DNA of 64,000 bases from Ampullaceana balthica (Eukaryota; Mollusca; Gastropoda; Lymnaeidae). The position numbers and the translations under genes are program-made. The stretch covers positions 124,001 through 188,000 of the forward strand of contig CALYLW010000039.1 in assembly GCA_944989445.1 (NCBI GenBank), read 5' to 3'. The notes under the pieces were generated by a model. It did not search any database. It saw only the letters and a program-made list of their open reading frames with translations, and had not been told where the DNA came from. Shown piece after piece: positions 11,942-22,383 of the stretch. Within the stretch, counting starts at the first letter, position 1. Every line of letters begins with the position of its first letter.

Positions 11942-13259
11942 CAGTAGTTCTCAACCTGTGGTCCGTGGACCACTAGTTGTCCGCGAAGATGTGCCAGGTG
12001 GTCCGCAAGCATGAAATTTATATACTGTATGATTCATCGAGAAAGACTAACAGGTAAAAGAATTAACACTGACTTAAAATATATTTTTGATCTGGCCTAA
12101 ATAGTTTTTACATTTTAATCAAGGCTCGTCTATTAAATTCTCATTTCTTTGCTTTCTTATGTTCGAATATGAATCTTGAACATTAACAGTTACTGATGTA
12201 TACTGAAATTCGCCGGTTATAAGACTGTTTGAATTACATGATGACGTAAGAGAGTTTCTTGTAGAAAAAACTCAAAGCTTGTTGATCATTTGAACCATAG
12301 CTTATGGGTTGCTGTTCTGGCTTACTTGGCTGAAACTTTTAAAGAACTCAATAAACTTAATTCAACTCGTCAAGGAAAGCAGACACATTATATTACTCTC
12401 AGTGACAAAGTGTCTGCTTTTACGAAAAAGCTTGATCTTTGGAAAAGATGATTATTTCAAGGTAACTTTGAGATGTTTGATCAATTATACGAAATCACCG
12501 AGAAACCAGAAAATGTTGAAATAAATAAACACCTGTTGACAAATTTGATTTCTGGTCATATTCGATCAATGCAGGGCCAATTTTAATTCTACTTTGGTGA
12601 TTTTTAACGTTCAGTGGTTTTTCGTGGGTTTCCAGTCCTAATCTCGCACACATTGTCTCATCAAATAAAATTACCAACATCATAATTAAACCAATTCATT
12701 GAACTGACTAGCGATACCACTTTGAATATGTTGCATCAGAAAGTGGGCTTAACGAAATTTTGGAGTACTCCGAACCGTCTCAGATAGCTTTTAAACTATT
12801 TTTACCTTTTGCAACTTTGTGAAAGTGGATTTTCTGCATGGTTTACAATAAAAACAAAACATCGTTCGTACTAAATGAACTAATATAGCAGTCTTCTTAA
12901 TACAAAACTACTGTTTATGACTTAAAGTTTTCTTTATAGTTAGCAAGTAGAATTAAATAAGAAGACTATGAGACTAATATAAATTACATTTGTTCTTTAC
13001 AAAAGAAAGCCATTACAATCATGTTTTTGGAGCACACAAAACGTAGCATATTAGTATAACTTTACTAAATAGCATATATATTACTTATAGCTAACAATAA
13101 TCTTCTGTATAGAAGGAGCGTGTGCAACAGATAAGATATACACAGTATAATTATATTTAACTTTTCAGCTCGGCAGTAGCACAATTTTTAGTAGTGGTCC
13201 GTAGATAAGACACACATTTTTCAAGTGGTCATTGAATCTCAAAAGGTTGAGAACTACTG
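11942..13259. mobile_element. hAT element D inside C (TIR CAGTAGTTCTCAACC)
   Basis: The left end is CAGTAGTTCTCAACCTGTGG and the right end is AAAAGGTTGAGAACTACTG, a perfect 15-base inverted repeat. Flanking 8-mers do not match directly; GCTTA occurs on both sides but offset by four bases on the left. It encloses a ZBED-like transposase relic and is the innermost layer of the nest. Confidence 0.8.
12290..12900 (+). pseudogene. ZBED5-like hAT transposase relic of element D
   Basis: In broken frames the segment reads LAYLAETFKELNKLNST-like sequence at about 12305-12365, then a SDKVSAFTKKLDLW-like stretch. Near 12800 a LCESGFSAW-like stretch is the remnant of the C-terminal LCE-x-GFSA motif of ZBED5/FAM200-type transposases. 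The N-terminal half is missing. Several stops and shifts make it non-functional. Confidence 0.6.
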
Positions 13260-13292
13260 GCTTACAGAAGGTCTCTCCTCTCAAGGGATTGT

Positions 13293-14800
13293 GTGGGTAT
13301 GTCAAAGCAAGATGGATTCCTTTTACATGAAACATCAGACACCGCCTCTCTTTCCTGTCTCTCTGTGATCAAACTTGATCAGTATGATCCACTGTTAAAA
13401 AAGCACTTACAAGATTCCCGAGAAAATCCAGGTTCAGTATCTTATTTATACAGGAAATCCAAAATGAATTTATCCACCTACTTTCATCGACTGTAAGGAA
13501 TCAGCTGTTGAGTGAAATCAGAAAAAAACAAGTACTACGGTATATTACTTGACTCAACACCCGATCTAAGACACCGGGAATAGCTTTCTCAAGTCATCAG
13601 ATTTGTGGATGTGGATTTTCAAACTAAAAAAGAAACCATTAAAGAATCCTTTTTAGGTTTAATCCAGATACATTCCAAAGACACAGCAAGCATTGAAAGA
13701 GTTATCGTGGAGAAACTAGAATCGAATAACATACCTCTAGCCGACTATCGGTCACAATGTTATGACAATGCTGCTGTAATGACTGGGCATATATCCGGCC
13801 TTCAACAACGAATATGTGCCAGAAATCACAGAGCATTGTTCATCAACTGTGATAACCACAGCTTAAACTTACCAAGAGTACACTAAGCCAAACAGGATCC
13901 AGTTGTTATCACGTTTTTGGAACAGTTGAAAGTATACATTTTTGTTTTCTCTTGTTCAACAACTCGTTTGGAAGAATTAAAAAGAGTTGTGCCAATCACA
14001 ATGAAGAGGAAGTCTGAAACACGTTGGAGTGCACGATCAGAAGCTGTTAAAGCAATTTATGAAGGACTAGATTTCACTATTTGAACTGGTAGAGCTTTTG
14101 GAAAAATTATCAAAACATACAAATATGACGCCTGACACCAGAAGTGATGCAGAAACTTTGCTGGTAGGTATATTAAACTTTAAATTCCTATTTTTGTTAA
14201 ATTTCTGGAACATCATACTTGGGGAAATTCATCGTGTCCAGAAATGGTTGCAGAATCCTACTGTGAATTTCAAGGAATCTGATCTTGAATCGCTTGAGCA
14301 AGAAACTGTCAACATTCGTGATAATTTGAGCCAGGTTGCAGTAGATAATGGAAAGGAAGATGCACAACTTGGGGAATCGAGGTTGACAGAAGGATTAGAC
14401 GACATCGGAGGATGCCTGAAGAATTAACAAGAGATGCAGGACTTTCTGCAGAAGAAGAATTGCACGTGATATGAACAGTGTAATTGATAGACTCCAACAG
14501 GAGATATCAATATGGTTTATACGTCTAAAAAAATGTAAACAACAAATTTGGATTTTTAAAAGACGTCAAAACTCTTCTTGCTGAGACAAAAGTCGATACA
14601 CTTCGTTAAAATTGATTAGATTTTGCTAATTTATACGACACTGACGTCAATGGTCATGACTTGTGCACATACATCAGAGACTGAAAAATGCTTCTCAGTA
14701 CCCGGACTGAAGTTATATCGGAAAATCCTTTGGATGTTCTTGGTTTTATAGTGATTGACGAGTTTGCGACAATCAAATTAAATCAAGGAGAATCAATTTT
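13293..14800 (+). pseudogene. ZMYM1-like hAT transposase relic of element C
   Basis: Pieces in order are YDPLLKKHLQDS (13293-13496), then FVDVDFQTKKETIKESFLGL, YRSQCYDNAAVMTGH and NCDNHSLNL (13605-13886), then MKRKSETRWSARSEAVKA, and a long piece at 14098-14427. These match successive blocks of ZMYM1-type transposases, with the YDNAAxMTGH core preserved. Stops and shifts separate the pieces. A degenerate TSETEKCFSV-like block near 14680 is the C-terminal end. Confidence 0.7.
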
Positions 14801-15378
14801 TTGTAGACTATGTCTTATCGTATAATTAGTAGAATATTTTTGTTTTCAAATAAATTGTTTACAATCGTATAGAGAATTATTAGTCTGTATTCTATTTCAT
14901 TAAAATACCAGAAGCTTCGAAAATGAACTATATAAACCGTAAAATTTCAAATTTTTCTTAGGGGCTCAATGAGCCCCCAGAATCTTTCGGTCCGACAAGG
15001 GGCGCCGATTTTGTGTCATGTCCCCGGGCGCACATGACCCTAGCTACGCCACTGAGCCTACACACTTCCACACGACCAGGAGAGCTTGACGGAAATTGTA
15101 AATTTAAAAAATATTAATAATATTCTTTAATATTTTCTCTAATTGAGTCTATCAAATCAGGTTTTTCGATTACTAAGACTATCAGGTCCGAATAGCGATC
15201 AGTTTATTAGATAAGGTTTTATTAATTTATTAAATTTATGATATTTTCAGGGATTCATGCAAACATTTGTCCACCTTTATTATAAAATAAAATAAATTTG
15301 GGGGCCCCTAAATCATTGGGGACCCCTGGCTTTAGCCCAATCAGCCCCCCCCCCTTAATCCGCCATAGGCCTGTCACC

Positions 15379-16211
15379 GTTACAACTTGCTACTATGTTA
15401 TATGGCAAAAACTTGTCCAGATGCAATGAGTTTTTTGGGGGGTATAATTCAACAAATCTATCTTTTATTTTCTGCTTCAACAAAGCGATGGGCTTTACTT
15501 TCTAAGTATGTTCGAAATATTTCCGTGAAACCAATTTGTGAAACAAGATGGGAAAGCCATGTGGAGAGTGTAAAGGTAGTGCGATATCAAGTAGGCCAAA
15601 TTTATGATGCACTTTTCGAAGTTGTAGAGCAAAGTAGTGATCCGAAATCTCGAAGTGAAGCAGAGTCATTGTGCAAACAACTTAAGAACTTCAATTTCAT
15701 TGTTTCAAATGCTTTTTGGTACGACATATTGTTACAATTCAATTACATCAGTGAAGAGTTACAAAATATATTTGTCGGTCCAGCAACTGCAGTTGACAGC
15801 ATGGATGGGACATACTTGCAAATGGTTGAAATCTTACTGAAATGGCGGTTTTAAAAACAACAATAGCAATTCCAAAAGAATTAGCCACAGACATAGAAGT
15901 TGAACCAATTGAACCCAGTTGAAAAATAAAAATAAAACAATTTACATATGAAGGAGGAGATGGAGGATTTTTAGATACACAAGAAAAAATTTAGCACAGA
16001 TTTTTCAAACCAGATTGTTGATATGCAATCATGTCGATGGACAGTCGCCTTGAAAAATTTCTATGGCATCATGACTCGTTTTGGATTTCTTTACAACTTT
16101 CATCAATTACAAAAAAAATATCTACAACATTGCTGTATGAATCTCGAGAAAAGCTCACAGCCTGCGAAAGTAAGGATCTTGATGGGTTCATGCTTGCTGA
16201 AGAGTTGCAAT
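15379..16211 (+). pseudogene. ZMYM1-like hAT transposase, second half
   Basis: This continues the frame broken at 11223. The 15387-15854 stretch contains CPDAMSFLGGIIQQIYLLFS, STKRWALLSKYV, ETRWESHVESVKVVRYQ and SEAESLCKQL. These are consecutive blocks of the transposase core with the conserved CETRWESxVESVK motif. A further stretch at 16031-16210 (DSRLEKFLWHHDSFW and following) is near the C-terminus. It is truncated by another insertion at 16212. Confidence 0.77.
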
Positions 16212-16500
16212 CAGGGACGGATTAAGACTGAAAGGGGCCCCTGGATGCAATTCAAACTGGGGCCTTATCCAGCCAGCGTCCCTTTAAATAAAATTATTTC
16301 TAGCAGCTAATATAAGACTGTAACTAAATAGTCCATTGGTTCCTTGCTCATGCTTTGTCCGTACTACGGGATCGGCCTTCCAAGCCAAAACGATTATTCA
16401 TGGAAAAACCGAACACGAAGAAATAACTAGATGCCGGTATCCTAAAATTGAGTGTAAAAAGACAAATGAAAATTTAATTTAATTTTAATTATCTACATCT
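16212..16500 (+). mobile_element. Second copy of the left part of hAT element B
   Basis: From CAGGGACGGATTAAGACTGA onward the sequence follows 11223-11470 closely (shared GGGGCCCCTGG, CAGCGTCCCTTTAAATAAAA and TCCTAAAATTGAGTGTAAAA). No right end of this family is seen, so it is truncated. It cuts the end of the ZMYM1-like transposase relic. Confidence 0.7.
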
Positions 16501-16720
16501 TTTTTTTTAGTTTTAGGATTTTCAATTGTATAAATAATACTGTAATTATTGATAGTCAAATGCTGTTAAAGAACAACAATTTAATTTTTTATTTCCTATT
16601 ATTTTAATATATGTAGAATTGCAAATTTTTGCATGGGTCTAGCTTCATTTACTGCCTTGGGCATGGGGCCCCGCATATCGTATGCTGCCTTGGGCTCCGC
16701 ATACCCTAGGGCCGGCCCTG

Positions 16721-17058
16721 CAAGCGGTGATAAGTTTTTTTTTAGTTTTCTTATAAAAGCGTTATCTGTGATGTATACCGCTTAAGTTTCCAAACAAAAC
16801 GATACCTTTTTTGAGTGATTTAAAATTTTTGAAAGGTTTAGTTATAACATCCAATATGTAATCAAACAAATGTTGTGCGACCCGTTAATTAAGACTAGAA
16901 ATTGCGAATATTTTTGTTTCACCTTGGTTTTCACCCTTCAAAAGAAAAAAAGGGTGGTTGTCTGAAATCGTTGTACTTTTCAAATGCCCACAAATGCCTC
17001 TGAATGTGTGCCATCCGTGGCGGACCACCCCTTCCGCCCCCCCCCAGCTACGCCACTG
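16721..17058. mobile_element. Right end of a second E1-family hAT
   Basis: The segment matches 7395-7756 (shared AAAGCGTTATCTG-like and CCAAACAAAACGATACC-like phrases). It finishes with CCCCAGCTACGCCACTG, the same right terminus as the hAT at 4158-7756. The left part is absent. Confidence 0.7.
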
Positions 17059-17206
17059 TGGGTCTTGTTGAATTGCTGGCGAGATTTGATCCGGTTTTGC
17101 AGGAAAATATATGACAAATAAAAACTTATGAAATTCATGATCACTACTTTGCGAATTCAAAACGAACTCATTTCGTTGATCTGAAATGGGAAATAAAGTA
17201 AGGAAA
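17059..17206 (+). pseudogene. Fragment of a second ZMYM1-like hAT copy
   Basis: The sequence from TGGGTCTTGTTGAATTGCTG on is a close copy of 10731-10870, and 17799-17890 continues it like 10905-11010. The two parts are separated by a LINE insertion and preceded by a hAT end, so this second transposase copy has been hit at least twice. Confidence 0.72.
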
Positions 17207-17800
17207 AATGTCATATGATGGAGATGCAACGACAGAGATAACGACTCGAATTGCGTTGGCGTCAAGTGCTTTTAACAAACTTACAAATATTTGGAGATCA
17301 AAGACACTTAGCAAACATATAAAACTTAGGCTATTCAACTCTTGCGTAATCCCTGTACTAACCTATGGATGTGAAAGCTGGAAATCCACTCAAGCTATAG
17401 AAAAGAAATTAGTTGCCTTCGAGAACAAATGCCTCCGAAAAATTTTGAATATAAAATGGAGTGATTTTAAATCAAATGAAACAATAAGAGAAGAAACCAA
17501 CCAAGAATATGTGTCAACCTTTATAAGGAGAAGGCGTTGGAATTACATCGGTCATGTTCTTCGAATGGACGAGAGAAGACTACCACGGCAGGCCTTCATA
17601 TGGACACCAAAAGGCAAAAGAAAACAAGGAAGACCAAAAGAAACCCTACGTATAACAATCAAAAGAGAAAGCTCAACCATGGGTCTAAGAAATAATCAAG
17701 ACCTAATACAATTGGCGACGGATCGTCTTAAATGGAAATCAATGACTTCTGCCCTATGTGCTGTCTTCGGCCCGAGAGGAACTAACTAACTAACTAATAC
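17207..17800 (+). mobile_element. LINE 3' end with reverse-transcriptase C-terminus
   Basis: The 193-residue frame 17208-17789 begins with MSYDGDATTEITTRIALAS and contains FNSCVIPVLTYGCESWK, RRRWNYIGHVLRMDERRLPR and KRKQGRPKETLR. These are the C-terminal blocks of non-LTR retrotransposon polymerases. It stops just before a short (AACT)n tail at 17785-17797, as expected for a LINE 3' end. The 5' part is missing, so it is a 5'-truncated insertion, landed in a ZMYM1-like hAT relic whose two halves flank it. The precise LINE clade is not resolved. Confidence 0.8.
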
Positions 17801-17890
17801 TTGATTACACCCCTGACCAAAGTCACCATGACCAGATGTCATTGATAATCCGCTATGTAAGCTCGGGACGTGGGTATTCAGGCTTCTAAA

Positions 17891-18872
17891 ACTCATTAGA
17901 TTCATTTTCAGGCCGCTTACAACGCTCCCCTAAACCCCAAGTCATGTGGGCAAGAATTCTCACCTTCGGGGGTAACGTCAACATAAAATTTTATATTTGT
18001 GGTAATGGGCAAAAAAGTTCACCGACCCCTGACCTACATAGTGTAACACGTCTTGTTGTTTATTGCTTTCTTAGTGCTGTTTAATTTTTGTTTAGCTATT
18101 GAAAAATCACACGACGATTACAAAACCAACTTCAAAATGCGTCCCTACCTTATTTTTACGCCGTTTTACAAGGACCATTAAAAGTCTCGTCAATAAATAT
18201 GACATTAAAGATTGAAAGACCTGATAAAAAATATATTTTTTGTGGATACACATCCATTAATTCGACCAAAATACATGACCTATGTGACATGATGTTGACC
18301 GAAATCATACAAGTTATCAAGATGGATTAAATTGCAAATGGATGGATGAGTTGATAGCTGTATTTGTTGAGTGATGGATGAAAGAATATATTATATGTAG
18401 ATGGAAAATAATATATAGATGGATTTATGAAATGAAGGATTTAAAGACGGACGAAGCGAAAGATGAATAGATGGATGGATTGAAGGATGGCTCATTTTAT
18501 CAATGGAACGTTATAGAATATGGATATCCTTATGTTACTCTGATTTCTGGAGTTCTCAGGAACTGAATCTTTCAACAAAAATGTAATAAAAACAATCTCA
18601 GCAACTCTCATTGAACGCTTATTTCAACAACTTGTTAAAGCACTGTTACTGTTACTGTTCTTCATGTCCTTTAACCAATATCTCATACCACACCCCCAAA
18701 AAAATTACAAGTGGCTAAAATTTAGGGCTGTACCGGATTCACATTTTTAAAATCCTGCCTGAGCCGAATTTGGCCGTATTACTTGAAGTGAAATCCGGCC
18801 GGTCCGTTGCCGGATTTTTAAAAATGGCTGGGTTCCGGATTTGCTGGAGCCAGAGGCCGGAGCCATTATCTA
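17891..18872. other. Non-coding repeat-rich stretch
   Basis: No gene is visible. A degenerate GATG-rich segment lies at 18318-18490. Positions 18724-18872 start with TAGGGCTGTACCGG and resemble a hAT left end interrupted by the Helitron-like insertion that follows. Confidence 0.5.
18318..18490. repeat. Degenerate GATG microsatellite
   Basis: Words GATG, GGATGGAT and AGATGG recur with many interruptions. This is a decayed tetranucleotide repeat in non-coding DNA. Confidence 0.6.
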
Positions 18873-19727
18873 TCTATATATAATTCTCTTCATGGTCGGA
18901 CCATGCGAGGCAAGAAGCTGCAAGTATGTGCAACAGAGCATGATGAATGACCCTCACTCGGGTCAACTAAACACAGTTAACGGTTGACAAGCGAAGGTAG
19001 TGGAGGGGTGACCAGCAATGGCCCTTGCGTTTTACTTGCATTGTTCCTTCACAGAAAACGTGAGATTCGTAGTGTACTGGTTAACACGTCCGCCTCATGC
19101 GAGGAAGGTCCTGGGTTCAAGCCCCAGCGAATTTATTGGGTTTTTTTGTTTTTTTTTAAATGTCTGTTTGTGCCCGTTCTTTTACCTCTTTATTGCATAG
19201 CATACACCACAGACTGGATCATCATAGACAGTGCAAAGAACTGTTGGGGGGTGAGAGTACAGACACAAAAAGCAGCACCAAGTAAATAAAAAATAGTGAG
19301 AAAAGGTGAAGACGCGCTCACTTAGGTTGTTGTTACCCGCCTCCCATTTATTACTACCATCCCTTAAACACACACTTTGTTTGGCCGACCCTATCGAGGG
19401 TTAGTCATATTTAGGGTTGTTAATTGCGTGTTTTTTTTTGCTTGTTTTTTTTTGGGGGGGGGACCGATTATCGATTATGTAACTCCGATGATTTTAAACT
19501 GATTATCGTTTTACAGTTGACTTCATAGAAGTTAGGGATGTACCGAATTTCGCCTGCCAATGACTCGAAAATAAACAATGAGTTGGCAGTCCCCCCCCTC
19601 CCCAAACCGACGTTCACTTGCGTTGTTTTGATTTCTTCGTGCTATAGTTTGTGTCCGTTCTTTCTCAACTTTCTTTGCAATCTCCATGAGCAAGTCTGCG
19701 GCGTATGCTACGCCGCGGGGCGTCTAG
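18873..19727 (+). mobile_element. Composite Helitron-like element with tRNA-derived insert
   Basis: The 5' end begins TCTATATATAATTC after an A. The 3' end has an 8-base hairpin GCGGCGTA-TGC-TACGCCGC (19698-19716), then seven bases and CTAG followed by T. These are Helitron hallmarks: TC start, 3' hairpin, CTRR end, insertion between A and T. Inside are a tRNA-like segment and a small GACCCTC..GGGTC palindrome. A reverse-oriented partial copy (about 19193-19415) seems to lie within it, with the 3' part resuming at about 19550. No rolling-circle replicase is encoded. Related copies are at 48073-50255. Confidence 0.65.
19066..19138 (+). repeat. tRNA-derived sequence inside the Helitron-like repeat
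   Basis: The sequence can be laid out as a tRNA: weak acceptor stem ATTCG/CGAAT, a D-arm region TAGTGTACTGGTTAACAC, and a perfect T stem CTGGG/CCCAG with loop TTCAAGC (B box). The layout resembles tRNA-Val. The anticodon arm is poorly paired and the anticodon position reads CAT. Because it recurs in other copies of the repeat (50080-50146 on the other strand) with different anticodon bases, it is a pseudo-tRNA or promoter module and not a working tRNA gene. Confidence 0.65.
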
Positions 19728-20931
19728 TATATCATATTATTCGCTGGAGCCGGAGCTCGAGCCAGCTTTGTAAAATGCCCGGATGTTTGTTTAAAAGTTG
19801 TGTCAAGTAAGCATCTTTGTATGTTAGGTTCATTCGTAGATCTAAAATATATTGAAAATGTTCTTTGTGGATAGCCTGTCGCAAACACATTTTTATTACT
19901 TGGAAGGAAAAGACATGAATGAGTCTTAAATTGTTTGTCATTTAAATATATCACTTGTTATAGATATATGAAAAGTTCATTTTAAATTGAAAACGAAAAC
20001 ACGGATACATAATTAAACAAATAATAACAACTCTAATGAGTATTCGAACGCAATTTCCAACAAAGAATTTCCGATTTTTATATTCAAGGGAAATCATTCT
20101 AGATTACATTAAAAGTCATTTCAAATCAGTAATTCTGAAAGTAAACAAAATATGACGTCATATCCCGTCACCCAACATCACACCAAGAATGTGTCAATAT
20201 AATGCGCACCGCGCACCAATCTAACATTAGCATTCACAAAGCGGGAAAATCCCATTAACTATCATTCTAGATTACATTAAAAGTCATTTCAAATCAATCA
20301 TTCTGAAAGTAAACAAAACAATTGCTATCTAAAAATTGCTGCCAAAATTACGGGAGTCGAACGAAAAGATATTTTTGAAAAATTTAATTCCTTCTCCAAC
20401 ATTGTTCTAAATATTATTAGACATCATTTGGCGTTTGTTTCAACCCGATAGCTGTTATGCTTGCCGAGAAATTGACAAAATACTGATATTTTTTCGGGGT
20501 TTTTGGATTTTCCAGGAAATCCAGTAAACCTTTCCAGTATTTTTTTTGTCCGTTGCACATCCTTGGGACCTAATTAGCATATTTGCAAAGACCCGAACCC
20601 TCTATCTGGTATGGTTCAGTAGGAGATGCATGTGCAAGTTCGAACAGTGCACAGACATTTCAAATGTATAAACGCAATTCCCAAGGGAAATTGCGTTAAA
20701 AAAATAAAGAATAAATATTTTGTAGCACTTCTACGTTTGCTTTCGAATTTCTTGGGTTTGTTTACTACATTAAAAAAATAATTAATAAAATTTTGTCAAA
20801 ACGATAGGAACAGACTTAAATTTTTGTTATTAATAAATATGCCTTATTTTTTCCCTGTTTCCCTTATAGTCACATATTCCAATATTTAATTCCTTCAAAT
20901 AATTCAGCGCTGATCTTTCTATAGTGTAGAT
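19728..20931. other. Non-coding; decayed inverted-repeat element
   Basis: No gene is visible. Most of 20047-20697 may be one decayed element, described separately; the rest is AT-rich. Confidence 0.5.
20047..20697. mobile_element. Possible non-autonomous element with ACGCAATTTCC ends
   Basis: The left side reads ACGCAATTTCCAAC and the right side reads AAGGGAAATTGCGTT, giving a short inverted repeat. A 58-base direct repeat (20092-20149 and 20263-20320, near-identical) lies inside. A TCAATATAATGCGCACC word shared with the 500-base units at 50.8 kb occurs near 20193. No ORF is present and boundaries are tentative. Confidence 0.38.
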
Positions 20932-21780
20932 CAGCGGTTTTCAAACTGTGGTACGCGTACCACTGGTGGTACGCCAGGCCTCTCTAGGTGGTACGCGAAA
21001 AATTTTGAAAACAATTTAAATTGTGACCATATTTCTTTGATTGTATCTATTGCTACAATTTTATTTTTTAAAACTTTTTATTAGTTAACTAGTAAGTATT
21101 AATTACAAAAATATTTTAATTGGAACAAATTTAGGCAATAGTTTGAAGCAAAATAATTCCCAAACGCAACAGATTTCTAAAAATCAAATGCAGATGTGCC
21201 AAGTAGTGCATTAACATGGCGGCGATGGCCAATTCATAGGCCTACGACCCTACGTAACCTATTATTCTAATTGGCTTTTTTTGTAAAACTTTTAATTCTC
21301 TTCCATAAATACTTATTATTTATACTCAAAAATATCTATCTTCCAACACAATTGCATACGAATATCTCCTATTATAGTTTTGATTCTACAATTAAATAAT
21401 CTATGGTTGTAAACGTGCCAACTGGCAACTGTGCGAAGGAATTCTGTTTTCTGGTAGAGGTAGCACAGACGTAAATAGTATACTGTGGACTGTGGAGGTA
21501 GTCTTGGCAGTTTTGACTTTAGATTTGGCACTTTTATGCGGTGTTCGTAGTTTATTTAAATTTTCATGTGGAAATGTATAATTAATAAGTTTGTGAAGAT
21601 ACATTCTAGGTTCCGTGCCAACATTTTTGAATATTGGCCTAGCCACTGGCTATATGTTTGAAATACCAAATTTACTTATGCTAGGCCTCCACTTACGATT
21701 TCTAGTCGCACGATTGTTCGGTCGAGAACTTTTTGAATATTGGCCTAGCCACTAGCTATATGATTCAAACCAGGTTTAGG

Positions 21781-22216
21781 CTAGGCCTCCACTTGCGATT
21801 TCTAGCCGTGCGATTGTTCAGTCGCGAAAATGGAACACAATGTTTCAATTACAAATGCACACAAATGGGACTGAACAATCGCAGCGATTAAAATTATGCA
21901 ACCAGTCCAATTATTTTCCAATGGAACACACGGACAGGCATTGTTCAGCCACAATTCTATAGTAAAAGTCTGTATTCTGTAACGTCGTATGAAGCAACAC
22001 AATTGAATATATTAAAAGGTAAACAGATTGATGTCGAACAATTCCAATACCATCAACCAGCACCTATTCTATTCAATAAAGGCACGCAATTTCTAAAGAA
22101 ATCCATTGCAAAACTACTAAATTCAATTATTTATCTGTGTCTGGTGCGCCTCTTGTAAATTTTTTGCGACAATGATTTTACGGTCGCTGCGACTAGAAGT
22201 CGCAATTGGGGGCCTA
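21781..22216. mobile_element. MITE nested in the hAT 5' region
   Basis: The left end TAGGCCTCCACTTGCGATTT (followed by CTAG) and the right end CTAGAAGTCGCAATTGGGGG (followed by CCTA) are inverted relative to each other. The left end plus its upstream context is partly duplicated at about 21625-21740. It has no coding capacity; the class is not resolved. Confidence 0.55.
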
Positions 22217-22383
22217 ATCGTTTCAAATATTTTTTTTACAGCGCAGATCATAAACTCATAGATTGTAATATAGTTATTATACTTATAAGCACATATAGTG
22301 CATAATTAGCATTAAATAAAATTTATAAACAATATAATCCTAATTAAAATTATTGTTACAATTCTTAATCTTTAAACCCATCA

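Larger units (their letters stand above)
11523..15054. mobile_element. hAT element C inside B (TIR CAGTGGCGTAGCGAGG)
   Basis: The ends are CAGTGGCGTAGCGAGGGG and GACCCTAGCTACGCCACTG, flanked by AGCCTACC and AGCCTACA (7 of 8). It carries its own ZMYM1-like transposase relic (13293-14800) and is itself split by element D. Confidence 0.82.
11224..15370. mobile_element. hAT element B inside A (TIR AGGGGCGGATTAAG)
   Basis: The left end is AGGGGCGGATTAAGACTGCA and the right end is CCCTTAATCCGCCATAGGC. Flanking 8-mers are ATGTCACC and CTGTCACC (7 of 8). Removing the segment with one target copy rejoins the ZMYM1-like frame as TGT-ACA-TGT-CAC-CGT, restoring the family's C-x-C-H spacing. A second copy of its left part is at 16212. 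Confidence 0.8.
10142..16720. mobile_element. Outer hAT element A (TIR CAGGGCCGGCC)
   Basis: The left end CAGGGCCGGCCTTAGGGC and the right end CCCTAGGGCCGGCCCTG form a terminal inverted repeat, and both are followed inward by CCTTGGGC/GGGGCCCCGC-type sequence. The element carries a ZMYM1-like transposase relic in two halves separated by nested insertions (11224-15370). Outer target duplications are not visible: the left flank is the pentamer array and the right flank belongs to another hAT end, so later rearrangement is likely. Confidence 0.6.

Noticed and set aside
19066..19138. Functional tRNA gene
   Set aside because: The anticodon arm is mispaired and the module recurs inside copies of a dispersed repeat with different anticodon bases.
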